NCBI RefSeq assembly: GCF_024124375.1
Contig: NZ_JAMXRZ010000001.1
Coordinates: 1-64,000 of the forward strand
Direction of reading: 5' to 3'
Length of the DNA stretch: 64,000 bases
Source of the DNA: Klenkia sp. PcliD-1-E
Lineage (GTDB): Bacteria > Actinomycetota > Actinomycetes > Mycobacteriales > Geodermatophilaceae
Part shown: piece after piece, positions 24,590-31,784 of the stretch
Numbering within the stretch: the first letter of the stretch is position 1
Layout of the letters: every line of letters starts with the position of its first letter
Program-made: the position numbers and the translations under genes
Notes under the pieces: model-generated
What the model was told of the DNA's origin: nothing
Database searches by the model: none
Seen by the model: the letters and a program-made list of their open reading frames with translations, nothing else

Positions 24590-25804
24590 GTGCCCAACCC
24601 GTACCTGCACGTGCTGCGCACGCCGCACGTGCTGCCGATGGTGGCGGCGGCCTTCATCGGGCGCCTGCCGCTGTCGATGGTCGGGCTGGGCAGCGTGCTG
24701 CTGGTGCAGGACTACACCGGCTCCTACGCGCTGGGCGGCGGGGTCGCCGCGGCCGGCGCGGTGGCCACCGCGATCAGCGGGCCGGTGCTCGGCCGGCTCG
24801 CCGACACCCTCGGCCAGCGCCGGGTGCTGCTGCCGGTCCTCGCGGTGTTCGTGCTGGCCGGCTTCGGGTTCCTGTTCTCCGTCCGGGAGGGCTGGCCGCT
24901 GTGGACCGTGTTCGCGACCGGCGCCCTGGCGGGGGCCTGCATCCCGCCGGTCGGGTCGATGATCCGGGTCCGCTGGACCCACCTGCTGCGCGGGACGCCC
25001 CGCCTGCCGACGGCGCTGGCCATGGAGTCCGTGGTCGACGAGTTCGTCTTCATCGTCGGCCCCGTGCTGGTCACCTTCCTGTCCACCACCGGGCACACGA
25101 CCTCCGGCGTGGTCACCGCCTTCACCCTCGCGGTCGTGGGCAGCCTCGCCTTCGCCGCGCAGGGCCGCACCGAGCCGCCGGCGCACGGGCACGAGGCCCG
25201 GCAGGGTCCCTCGGCGATGCGCACGCCCGGGTTGCGGGTGCTGTTCGTGGTGGGGCTCGCGGTCGGCACGATGCTGGGGACGCTGGAGATCGCGCTGGTC
25301 GCCTTCGCCGACCAGGTGGGCGCCAAGCCCTACTCCGGCGTGCTCATCGCCGCGCTGGCCGTCGGTTCGATGGTGTCGGGCATCGGCTGGGGCACGGTGC
25401 ACTTCCGCTCGCCGGTCCGGCGCCGGCTGCTGGCGGTGCTCTGCCTGTTCGTGCTCACCAGCCTGCCGCTGGTCCTGGTCGGCGGGCTGTGGCTGATGAT
25501 CCCGTTCACCGTGCTCGCCGGGCTGGCCGTCTCGCCGTCGCTGATCAGCGCCTTCACCCTCGCCGAGGTGCTGGTCCCTCGGGCGGTGGTGACCGAGGCC
25601 TTCACCTGGATCGGCACCGCGCTGGCCATGGGGGTCGCCCTGGGCGCGTCGCTGTCGGGCAAGGTCGTGGACGCGGTCGGCGCCAACGCGGCGTTCCTGG
25701 TGGCGACCTGCGCGGCCGCCGCGGCGGGTGTGGTGGTGGCGGTGTTCCAGCGGCTGCTGGTCGTCCCCGCCGAGCACGCCGGGGACCCCGCCCTCGCCCG
25801 CTGA
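24590..25804 (+). CDS. MFS transporter
   Basis: 404 residues from GTG at 24590. About twelve membrane helices, with the motif-A-like loop GRLADTLGQRRVLLPVL between helices 2 and 3. The two halves are separated by the hydrophilic loop RTEPPAHGHEARQGPSAMRTP. It is similar in layout to drug/sugar efflux permeases of actinobacteria. The substrate is not predictable, and its neighbours give no clear partner. Confidence 0.85.
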   Translation: MPNPYLHVLRTPHVLPMVAAAFIGRLPLSMVGLGSVLLVQDYTGSYALGGGVAAAGAVATAISGPVLGRLADTLGQRRVLLPVLAVFVLAGFGFLFSVREGWPLWTVFATGALAGACIPPVGSMIRVRWTHLLRGTPRLPTALAMESVVDEFVFIVGPVLVTFLSTTGHTTSGVVTAFTLAVVGSLAFAAQGRTEPPAHGHEARQGPSAMRTPGLRVLFVVGLAVGTMLGTLEIALVAFADQVGAKPYSGVLIAALAVGSMVSGIGWGTVHFRSPVRRRLLAVLCLFVLTSLPLVLVGGLWLMIPFTVLAGLAVSPSLISAFTLAEVLVPRAVVTEAFTWIGTALAMGVALGASLSGKVVDAVGANAAFLVATCAAAAAGVVVAVFQRLLVVPAEHAGDPALAR

Positions 25805-25810
25805 GGCAAT

Positions 25811-25829
25811 CCGCACCGATCCGGTGTGG
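25811..25829. other. Short hairpin after MFS gene and before the leader peptide
   Basis: CCGCACCG (25811-25818) and CGGTGTGG (25822-25829) pair with one G-T around ATC. It could weakly terminate the MFS transcript or act as an operator for the cysteine-gene transcript. Confidence 0.35.
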
Positions 25830-25869
25830 TTGGTTGCACCGGGGGCCCGGGTGTGGTGTCCTCTCCGCC

Positions 25870-25950
25870 GTGACGTACTCGCTCGCGCTGCACCGGAGGT
25901 CCGCCGTCGACCTCCTGCGCGTCGCCAGCGCGCTGTGTCCGGGCTGCTGA
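25870..25950 (+). CDS. Short cysteine-ended leader peptide (putative attenuator)
   Basis: 26-residue ORF from GTG at 25870 to TGA at 25948-25950. It reads VTYSLALHRRSAVDLLRVA and then SALCPGC. The RRxxVDLLRV core with Cys at the end is the pattern of actinobacterial leader peptides found before sulphur-metabolism genes, where ribosome stalling at Cys codons controls downstream expression. Two of its last four codons are Cys (TGT, TGC). It ends 67 bp before the cysteine dioxygenase start. The family resemblance is from memory, and function here is inferred. Confidence 0.75.
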   Translation: MTYSLALHRRSAVDLLRVASALCPGC

Positions 25951-26017
25951 CCCCCAGCCCCCGTCACCCCGCCGCGGACCGTCGCGTCCCGCCGCGCCCC
26001 CACCCGGAGACACCCCT

Positions 26018-26587
26018 GTGCCCAGCACCGTGCTGCCCACTGCCCTGACCACCTCCCCGACCGCTGCCCCGTCGGTCCCGGCCGACGCCCCCGCCGGGGC
26101 CGCTGCCCTGGCCGTCGCCCTCGCCATCCGCACCGACCTGTGGGCCGACCGGGTCGAGTACCGGGAGGCCTCCCGCTGGACCTCGCTGCTCGACCCCGCC
26201 GACGTCGCGCCGGCCCTGGACCCCTCGCTGCACGCCGAACTGCACGACGCGCAGGTCTGGCTGCTGTCCTGGCTGCCCGGCCAGGGCACCCCGCTGCACG
26301 ACCACGGCGCCTCCGCCGGTGCCTTCGCCGTCGCCCGGGGGACCCTGACCGAGCGGGTCGTCGCCCGCGGGACCGGTCGCCCGGCCCGGCAGAGCACCAC
26401 CGACCTGGGTGCCGGGCGGGTCCGCTTCTTCGGCGCGCACTACGTGCACCAGGTGGTCAACACGCTGCACGAGGCGGCGGTGAGCGTGCACGTCTACGCG
26501 CCCCGGCTGACCCTCATGAACACCTACCGCGTCGACGGCGGCCAGCTGGTCCGCACCGGCACCGAGCGCGCCGGGGTGGACTGGTGA
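26018..26587 (+). CDS. Cysteine dioxygenase
   Basis: 189 residues from GTG at 26018. Cupin fold: His94 and His96 in TPLHDHGASAGAFAV and His145 in GAHYVHQVVN form the 3-His iron site. It oxidises L-cysteine to cysteine sulphinate, removing excess cysteine. The N-terminal ~35 residues are Ala/Pro/Thr-rich and probably disordered. Its TGA overlaps the GTG of the rhodanese gene (GTGA), and a cysteine-type leader peptide precedes it, so the pair forms a cysteine-catabolism operon. Confidence 0.92.
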   Translation: MPSTVLPTALTTSPTAAPSVPADAPAGAAALAVALAIRTDLWADRVEYREASRWTSLLDPADVAPALDPSLHAELHDAQVWLLSWLPGQGTPLHDHGASAGAFAVARGTLTERVVARGTGRPARQSTTDLGAGRVRFFGAHYVHQVVNTLHEAAVSVHVYAPRLTLMNTYRVDGGQLVRTGTERAGVDW

Positions 26588-27018
26588 CCGCCCTCCTCGA
26601 GCCCGTCCGCGCCCGCCCGGCCGGGGCGGTGTCGGTCGACGAGCTGCTCGCCGCCGCGCGCTCCCGCATCCAGCGCGTCACCCCGCTGGAGGCCGCCGCC
26701 CGGGTCGCCGCCGGTGGGTTGCTGGTCGACATCCGCCCGGCCGCGCAGCGGTACCGGGAGGGCTGGGTGGCCGGCGCCCTGGTGGTGGAGCGCAACGTGC
26801 TGGAGTGGCGGTTCGACCCGGCCAGCGGTGCCCGGCTGCCCGAGGCCACCGGCTACGACGTCGACGTCGTGGTGCTGTGCTCGGAGGGCTACACCTCCAG
26901 CCTGGCCGCCGACGCGCTGCGGGCGATCGGGCTGTCCACCGCCACCGACGTGGTCGGCGGCTTCCACGCCTGGGTGGCGGCAGGACTGCCACACGTGCGC
27001 GGGCACGGGGTGTCCTGA
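26584..27018 (+). CDS. Rhodanese-like domain protein
   Basis: 144 residues from GTG at 26584, overlapping the cysteine dioxygenase stop. Single rhodanese domain: LLVDIRPAAQRYREG, then active-site Cys99 in VVLCSEGYTSSLAA and GGFHAWVAAGLP at the end. The loop CSEGYTSS carries the catalytic Cys, so sulphur transfer (or sulphite handling after cysteine oxidation) is plausible. Coupling to cysteine dioxygenase is common in actinobacteria. Confidence 0.9.
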   Translation: MTALLEPVRARPAGAVSVDELLAAARSRIQRVTPLEAAARVAAGGLLVDIRPAAQRYREGWVAGALVVERNVLEWRFDPASGARLPEATGYDVDVVVLCSEGYTSSLAADALRAIGLSTATDVVGGFHAWVAAGLPHVRGHGVS

Positions 27019-27103
27019 CCCACCGTGGCCGCATGACCCCCCGTGCGGGGGAGACTGCGGTTTCAGGCTGCAGTTACGGACGACGGCGTTCGAGAATGCG
27101 TCC

Positions 27104-27919
27104 GTGACGACCTCGAACCTGGTGGGTGACCTGCGCGGCGCCCTCGCAGGTGTGCCCGGGGCCGGGTCGTTGGAGGTCCACTTCCAGCCGGTGGTCGGCA
27201 TCGCCCACGGCGACCCGCTGGGGGCCGAGGCGCTGGTGCGCTGGTGCCACCCCCGGCTGGGCCTGCTGCCCCCGGACGCCTTCGTGCCGGTGGCCGAGCG
27301 CGTGGGCCTCGGCCTGCGCCTGGACGCCGCCGTGCTCGGGCTGGCCCTGCGCCAGCTCGCCGTGTGGGACACCGAGGGCATCCGGGTGCACCGGGTGGGG
27401 GTCAACCTCGGCCGCACCAGCCTGCACTCGCCGGAGCTGGTCGGCGTCGTGCACCAGGCGTGCGACACCACCGGGGTGCTGCCCGACCGGTTGATGCTCG
27501 AGGTCGTGGAGCACGACGAGCTGACCCTGACCCCCGCCCGGCTGGCCGCGGTGCAGTCCCTGGCCGACGCCGACGTGACCCTCGCCGTGGACGACTTCGG
27601 CGCCGGCCACGCGGGGGTGGGCCTGCTCGGCCGCGTGCCCTTCGGCGTGCTCAAGGCCGACCGGTCGCTGCTGCCCGGCCCGCACCGGGTCGCGGCCGCC
27701 CACGCCCCCGACGCCCGCCGGGTGCTGGCCGGGGTCCTCGCGCTGGCCGCCGCGGTCGGCGTCGAGGTCACCGCCGAGGGGGTGGAGACCCCCGCGCACC
27801 GGGAGCTGCTCGCCGACCTCGGCGTCCCGCACGCCCAGGGCTGGCTCTACTCCCGCGCCCTGCCCGCGCCCGCGTTCGCCGCGTGGTGGCGGCAACGGGT
27901 GGCCGCGCTCACCGCCTGA
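27104..27919 (+). CDS. EAL-domain protein (c-di-GMP phosphodiesterase-like)
   Basis: 271 residues from GTG at 27104; an EAL domain with no sensory or GGDEF part. Glu42-Ala43-Leu44 lie in GAEALVRW; DDFGAG and VTAEGVET, with metal and catalytic residues, are also present. Some positions depart from the active consensus (KADRSLL for KIDxSF; EVVEHDEL for E-x-TE). It may cleave c-di-GMP or only bind it. The start is not preceded by a good ribosome site. It stands alone. Confidence 0.85.
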   Translation: MTTSNLVGDLRGALAGVPGAGSLEVHFQPVVGIAHGDPLGAEALVRWCHPRLGLLPPDAFVPVAERVGLGLRLDAAVLGLALRQLAVWDTEGIRVHRVGVNLGRTSLHSPELVGVVHQACDTTGVLPDRLMLEVVEHDELTLTPARLAAVQSLADADVTLAVDDFGAGHAGVGLLGRVPFGVLKADRSLLPGPHRVAAAHAPDARRVLAGVLALAAAVGVEVTAEGVETPAHRELLADLGVPHAQGWLYSRALPAPAFAAWWRQRVAALTA

Positions 27920-27938
27920 CCCTGGCAGGGTGGGCCCG

Positions 27939-28604
27939 GTGACCCGGTCCCGGCCCGCTGCCGGGGGCGGCCGGCTGGTGCTGGTGCCCCCCGCCCGCCT
28001 CGAGCGCTGGCTGGACAACGCCGCCGGCCGGCACGGCGCCTTCGCCGACGTCCGCCCGGACGACGAGGGCGTCACCGTGACCTGCGCGGACGGTGCGGTG
28101 TTGCGCCTGGTGCCGCCCTTCGGCTGGGACGGCCCCGGACCGGCGGCGCTGACCCGGTTGGGCACCGCGGCGCGCTCGGCCCACCGCGTCGCGGTGCTGC
28201 TGGTCCGCCGCGGACGGTGGGCGGTGGGTGTGTTCGACGGCGGGGACCTCGTGGTGTCCAAGGTCGACGCGCGCCAGGTGCAGGGCCGCACGGCCGCCGG
28301 CGGCTGGTCGCAGCAGCGCTTCGCCCGGCGACGGGGCAACCAGACCGACGCGGTGGTCGACCACGCGGTGGGGACCGCCGTCCGGGTGCTGCTGCCGCAC
28401 GCCGGTTCCTGCGCCGCCCTGGCCACCGGCGGGGACCGGGGTCTGGTGGACGACGTGCTGGCCGACCGGCGGCTCGCCCCGCTGGCGGCCCTGCACCGGC
28501 TGGACCCGGTCGAGGTCGGCGACCCCACCAAGCAGGAGCTGCTGGCCACCCCCGACCGGTTCCGCGCCGTCCGGGTGCGCGTCCTCGACCCCGACGACTC
28601 CTAG
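27939..28604 (+). CDS. acVLRF1-type peptidyl-tRNA hydrolase/release factor (Vms1-like)
   Basis: 221 residues from GTG at 27939 (GTG at 27930 possible). The eRF1/Vms1-like core holds GGWSQQRFARRRGNQ at residues 121-135, the signature in which a Gln replaces GGQ for hydrolysis of peptidyl-tRNA. Actinobacterial VLRF1 proteins are thought to rescue nascent chains stuck on large ribosomal subunits. The N-terminal part is a short alpha-beta domain. There is no signal peptide. It is transcribed after the EAL gene but probably separately. Confidence 0.85.
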   Translation: MTRSRPAAGGGRLVLVPPARLERWLDNAAGRHGAFADVRPDDEGVTVTCADGAVLRLVPPFGWDGPGPAALTRLGTAARSAHRVAVLLVRRGRWAVGVFDGGDLVVSKVDARQVQGRTAAGGWSQQRFARRRGNQTDAVVDHAVGTAVRVLLPHAGSCAALATGGDRGLVDDVLADRRLAPLAALHRLDPVEVGDPTKQELLATPDRFRAVRVRVLDPDDS

Positions 28605-28623
28605 GGCCGAGGACGCGCCGGGG

Positions 28624-29766
28624 TCAGAGCAGCTCGAGGATGGTGGCGTTGGCCTGCCCGCCGCCCTCGCACATGGTCTGCAGGCCGTAGCGGATCCCGT
28701 TGTCGCGCATGTGGTGGACCATCGTGGTCATGATCCGGGCGCCCGAGGCGCCCAGCGGGTGACCGAGGGCGATGGCCCCGCCGACCGGGTTGAGCACCTT
28801 CTCGTCCGCGCCGATCTCGGCCAGCCAGGCCAGCGGCACCGAGGCGAAGGCCTCGTTGACCTCGAACACGCCGATCTCGTCCAGCCGCAGCCCGGAGCGG
28901 TCGAGCACCTTCTTCGTGGCCGGGATGGGTGCGGTGAGCATGATGACCGGGTCGTCGGCGGCCAGCGCGACGCTGTGCACCCGGGCGATCGGGGTCATGC
29001 CCAGCTCGGTGGCCTTCTCGCTGGTCATCATGAGCAGGGCGGCCGAGCCGTCGGAGATCTGGCTGGCGTTGCCGGCGCTGACCACCCCGTCGGCCTGGAA
29101 CGGGGTCTTCAATCCGGCGAGGGCCTCGACGGTGCCGCCGCGGCGGACGCCCTCGTCGGCGGCCACCCGGCCCTCGGGGGCGTCGACGGGGGCGAGCTGG
29201 GCGTCGAAGCGTCCCTCGTCCTGGGCGGCCGCGGCGCGCTCGTGGGAGCGCAGCGCGAACTCGTCGAGCTGGGTGCGGGACAGGCCCCAGCGTTGGGCGA
29301 TCATCTCGGCACCGATGCCCTGGTTGGGGGAGACCCCGTCGTAGCGCTCCATGAACCGCGGGCCCATCGGGTCACGGTCGCCGCGGGAGGAGCCCATGGG
29401 CACCCGGGACATCGACTCGATGCCGCCGGCGACGACGACGTCGTAGTGCCCGGCGACCAGCCCGGCGGCGGCGAAGTGCACGGCCTGCTGGGAGGAGCCG
29501 CACTGCCGGTCGACGGTGGTGCCGGGCACCGACTCGGGCCAGCCGGCAGCGAGCACGGCGGTGCGGGCGATGTCGAAGGTCTGCTCGCCGCTCTGCGAGA
29601 CGCAGCCCCAGACCACGTCGTCGACCAGGGCGGGGTCCAGGCCCGCGCGGCCGACGAGGCTCTGCAGCACGTGGGCGGACAGGTCGGCCGGGTGGACGCC
29701 GGACAGGCCGCCGTTCCGCTTCCCGACCGGGGTGCGCACGGCCTCGACGATGACTGCGTCGCGCAT
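28624..29766 (-). CDS. Acetyl-CoA acetyltransferase (thiolase)
   Basis: 380 residues from ATG at 29766 with GAGGAG upstream. Nucleophilic Cys89 is in TVDRQCGSSQQAVHFAA, the conserved His in NPVGGAIALGHPLGASGARI and the second Cys in MCEGGGQANATI. It either cleaves 3-ketoacyl-CoA in beta-oxidation or condenses acetyl-CoA. The sequence fits the FadA-type group acting with acyl-CoA dehydrogenase and hydroxyacyl-CoA dehydrogenase, both found elsewhere in the window. Its leader carries a hairpin and a dyad. It is a single gene downstream of vapC. Confidence 0.92.
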   Translation of the reverse strand: MRDAVIVEAVRTPVGKRNGGLSGVHPADLSAHVLQSLVGRAGLDPALVDDVVWGCVSQSGEQTFDIARTAVLAAGWPESVPGTTVDRQCGSSQQAVHFAAAGLVAGHYDVVVAGGIESMSRVPMGSSRGDRDPMGPRFMERYDGVSPNQGIGAEMIAQRWGLSRTQLDEFALRSHERAAAAQDEGRFDAQLAPVDAPEGRVAADEGVRRGGTVEALAGLKTPFQADGVVSAGNASQISDGSAALLMMTSEKATELGMTPIARVHSVALAADDPVIMLTAPIPATKKVLDRSGLRLDEIGVFEVNEAFASVPLAWLAEIGADEKVLNPVGGAIALGHPLGASGARIMTTMVHHMRDNGIRYGLQTMCEGGGQANATILELL

Positions 29767-29785
29767 CCGGCGACTCCTCTCGTGG

Positions 29786-29831
29786 AGCGCCGGCTCCGCT
29801 GCCGGCGCTGGAACGGTCAGCACTGACTGTA
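29786..29831 (-). promoter_or_regulatory. Thiolase promoter with dyad and 5' leader hairpin
   Basis: On the minus strand TACAGT (29831-29826) is a possible -10. GTCAG-CA-CTGAC (29816-29827) is a perfect palindrome touching it. Further along the leader AGCGCCGGC (29786-29794) and GCCGGCGCT (29801-29809) form a 9-bp stem before the ribosome site. Confidence 0.45.
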
Positions 29832-29890
29832 GCGCGGTCGAGCCGATCGGTGGAGGGGTGCGCGAGCGCAGCACCCTGCCCTGGTCGTGC

Positions 29891-30292
29891 TCAGCCGAGC
29901 CGTCGCTGGTCGAGCGGGCTCACCCGGGCCAGGACGTCGAAGTCCCGGTCGCGGTGGACGACCTGGGCGCCGTGCCGGATGGCCACGGCGGCGATCAGGC
30001 AGTCGACGAGGCTGCGGACGGTGGCGCCCTCGGACCGGGCGGCCTGGTACAGCCCGGCAGCGGCGCGGAAGTCCAGGGTGGCCCGCAGGCCGGCGACGGG
30101 CAGGCCGCCGACGATCCGGTCGACGCGGGCCAGCTCGCCGCCGCGCGCGCCGGCGAGCAGTTCCATCACCACGGGCTCGCAGAGGTGGACCTCGAGGAAC
30201 CGGTCGTCGAGCAGTCGCTGGACGTCATCGGCGACCGGGCGGGGACGGTCGCGCAGGTAGGCGATCCAGGCGGAGCTGTCGAGCAGGATCAC
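29891..30292 (-). CDS. vapC: PIN-domain toxin VapC
   Basis: 133 residues from GTG at 30292, overlapping the vapB stop (GTGA). PIN fold: [15 protein letters not shown] with the first Asp, [10 protein letters not shown] with Glu, and [29 protein letters not shown] with the two later Asp residues. All four acidic metal-binding residues of PIN ribonucleases are present. It should be an RNase toxin held by VapB. The locus lies at the end of a run of minus-strand genes starting with icmF. Confidence 0.9.
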   Translation of the reverse strand: MILLDSSAWIAYLRDRPRPVADDVQRLLDDRFLEVHLCEPVVMELLAGARGGELARVDRIVGGLPVAGLRATLDFRAAAGLYQAARSEGATVRSLVDCLIAAVAIRHGAQVVHRDRDFDVLARVSPLDQRRLG

Positions 30293-30498
30293 GTGCGGGG
30301 CGCTGTTCCGTCCCGCATGGCCTCCAGGTCACCCGACCAGCCCGAACCTCGCAGGTCCCGCAGCGTGTCAGCGGTGACCGGGCTGCCGACCAGGCGGCGC
30401 AGGGCCAGGTCGACGGCGTCCTTCTTCGTCGACACGTCGAACCGGCGCATCACCTCGGCGACCAGGGCGTCGTCCAGGTCGATGTTCGTGCGACTCAT
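30289..30498 (-). CDS. vapB: Antitoxin VapB (ribbon-helix-helix)
   Basis: 69 residues from ATG at 30498; the in-frame upstream GTG at 30513 adds only MYRWC and is less likely. N-terminal [20 protein letters not shown] is the VapB-type ribbon-helix-helix that binds DNA as a dimer, followed by [14 protein letters not shown]. The C-terminal tail would bind VapC. It starts 16 bp after the upstream gene, and a palindrome lies in that space. Confidence 0.9.
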   Translation of the reverse strand: MSRTNIDLDDALVAEVMRRFDVSTKKDAVDLALRRLVGSPVTADTLRDLRGSGWSGDLEAMRDGTAPRT

Positions 30499-30508
30499 GC
30501 ACCAACGA

Positions 30509-30525
30509 TACACATCAGAGGTGTA
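30509..30525 (-). promoter_or_regulatory. Candidate vapBC operator TACAC-N7-GTGTA
   Basis: Perfect 5-bp halves at 30509-30513 and 30521-30525 directly before vapB, overlapping the stop of the upstream gene. On the minus strand TATCGT just after it could be a -10. VapB-VapC complexes usually repress their own promoter at such sites. Confidence 0.45.
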
Positions 30526-31282
30526 CGGAAGCCAGCAGATCGTCGCGGGCGGTGGTCAGGGAGGGGCCGTACCAGGTGAGCTGCCGGCCGCTGACCAGCG
30601 CGGTCACCCGCCCGGGGAAGGCCTCGGGACCGTCGTCGGCGGTGAAGACGTAGGGCTCGTCGGGCAGCAGCACCACCTCGGCGTCGACCTCCTCCGGGTC
30701 GGCCTTCGGGTAGCGCTCGGTGGTGACGGCGTTGGTGCAGCCCAGCCGGGCCAGCAGGTCGCCGGTGAAGGTGCGGGCGCCCACCCACATCCACGGGTCG
30801 CGCCAGATGGCCACCGCCACCCGCGGGCCGGGTTCCGGCGCCGGTGCCCACGCCCCTTCGGCCTCCACCAGCCAGTCCGGGGCGCCGGCCCGCAGGACGT
30901 CGCCGAACAACCGTCGCATCGAGGCGAAGGCGTCGTCCAGGGTCTCGATCCGGGTGACCCACACCGGGACGCCGGCCTCCCGGAGCCGGCGTACGTCGAG
31001 CTCCCGGTTCTCCTCCTGGTTGGCGACCACCAGGTCCGGGGCCAGGTCCCCGATCGCGGCGAGCGAGGGGTTCTTGGTGCCGCGCACCCGGGGGACGTCG
31101 AGGCCGGCCGGGTGCGTGCACCAGTCGGTGGCGCCCACCAGCCTGTCGGGGACCGTGACCGCCAGCGCCTCGGTCAGCGACGGGACCAGGGAGACGATGC
31201 GGGCGGGCGCCGTCGGGAGGGCGACGGGGTGCCCCAGGTCGTCGGCGAGTGGCACCTCGGCGCGGGTGCGGGCGCCGGACAT
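30515..31282 (-). CDS. BtuF-like helical-backbone metal receptor without signal peptide
   Basis: 255 residues from ATG at 31282 (a TTG one codon earlier also fits). It has the fold of periplasmic cobalamin/iron-complex binding proteins: [59 protein letters not shown]. No signal peptide or lipobox is present, so it is predicted cytoplasmic. It shares the operon-like run with icmF, whose product needs adenosylcobalamin, which suggests cobalamin handling; that is inference. No transporter genes accompany it. Confidence 0.8.
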   Translation of the reverse strand: MSGARTRAEVPLADDLGHPVALPTAPARIVSLVPSLTEALAVTVPDRLVGATDWCTHPAGLDVPRVRGTKNPSLAAIGDLAPDLVVANQEENRELDVRRLREAGVPVWVTRIETLDDAFASMRRLFGDVLRAGAPDWLVEAEGAWAPAPEPGPRVAVAIWRDPWMWVGARTFTGDLLARLGCTNAVTTERYPKADPEEVDAEVVLLPDEPYVFTADDGPEAFPGRVTALVSGRQLTWYGPSLTTARDDLLASVHL

Positions 31283-31295
31283 CAACGGTGGGCCG

Positions 31296-31784
31296 TCACT
31301 CGAGGTCCCCGGCGTCGGCGCGCAGCTCGCGGAGCACGTCGACGAGGTCCTGCACCCGGTCGGGGGCCAGGCCCGGCCTGGTGAAGACCTCGGCGTTGAG
31401 GGCGTCGGTGGCCTTGGCCGCCACCCGCCGTCCCTCGTCGGTGATCGACACGACCACCACCCGGCCGTCGGTCGGCGACGGCCGGCGCACCACCAGCTCG
31501 GCCGCCTCCAGCCGCTGCGCCGCGTTCGTGACCGACGCCGGGTGGACCTGCAGCAGCGCGCCCGCCCGGGTCATGGGCAACGAGCCCTCGCGGGTGAAGG
31601 ACAGCAGCTGCAGCAGCTCGTAGCGGGCGAAGGTCAGCCCGAGGGGGCGCAGCACGGCGTCCACCCGGGCCTGCACGATCGCCTGCGCCCGCATCAGCGA
31701 GGTGACCGCCAGCATCCCGGGGGTGGCATCACCCCACCCGCGGGCCGTCCACTGCCGCCCCGCCTCCTCGATGGGATCAGACAT
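31296..31784 (-). CDS. MarR family regulator
   Basis: 162 residues from ATG at 31784, overlapping the icmF stop by 8 bp. Winged helix: LTFARYELLQLLSFTREGSLPMTRAGALLQVHPASVTNAAQRLEAAELV, then RRPSPTDGRVVVVSITDEGRR wing. It is translated with icmF and may control it, for example through the inverted repeat upstream of icmF, in response to an acyl-CoA. That link is a hypothesis from position. Confidence 0.88.
   Translation of the reverse strand: MSDPIEEAGRQWTARGWGDATPGMLAVTSLMRAQAIVQARVDAVLRPLGLTFARYELLQLLSFTREGSLPMTRAGALLQVHPASVTNAAQRLEAAELVVRRPSPTDGRVVVVSITDEGRRVAAKATDALNAEVFTRPGLAPDRVQDLVDVLRELRADAGDLE

Noticed and set aside
25805-25869. Promoter with -35/-10 directly before the cysteine leader peptide
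   Set aside because: No convincing TANNNT hexamer stands at the right distance from 25870; the promoter cannot be placed from sequence alone.
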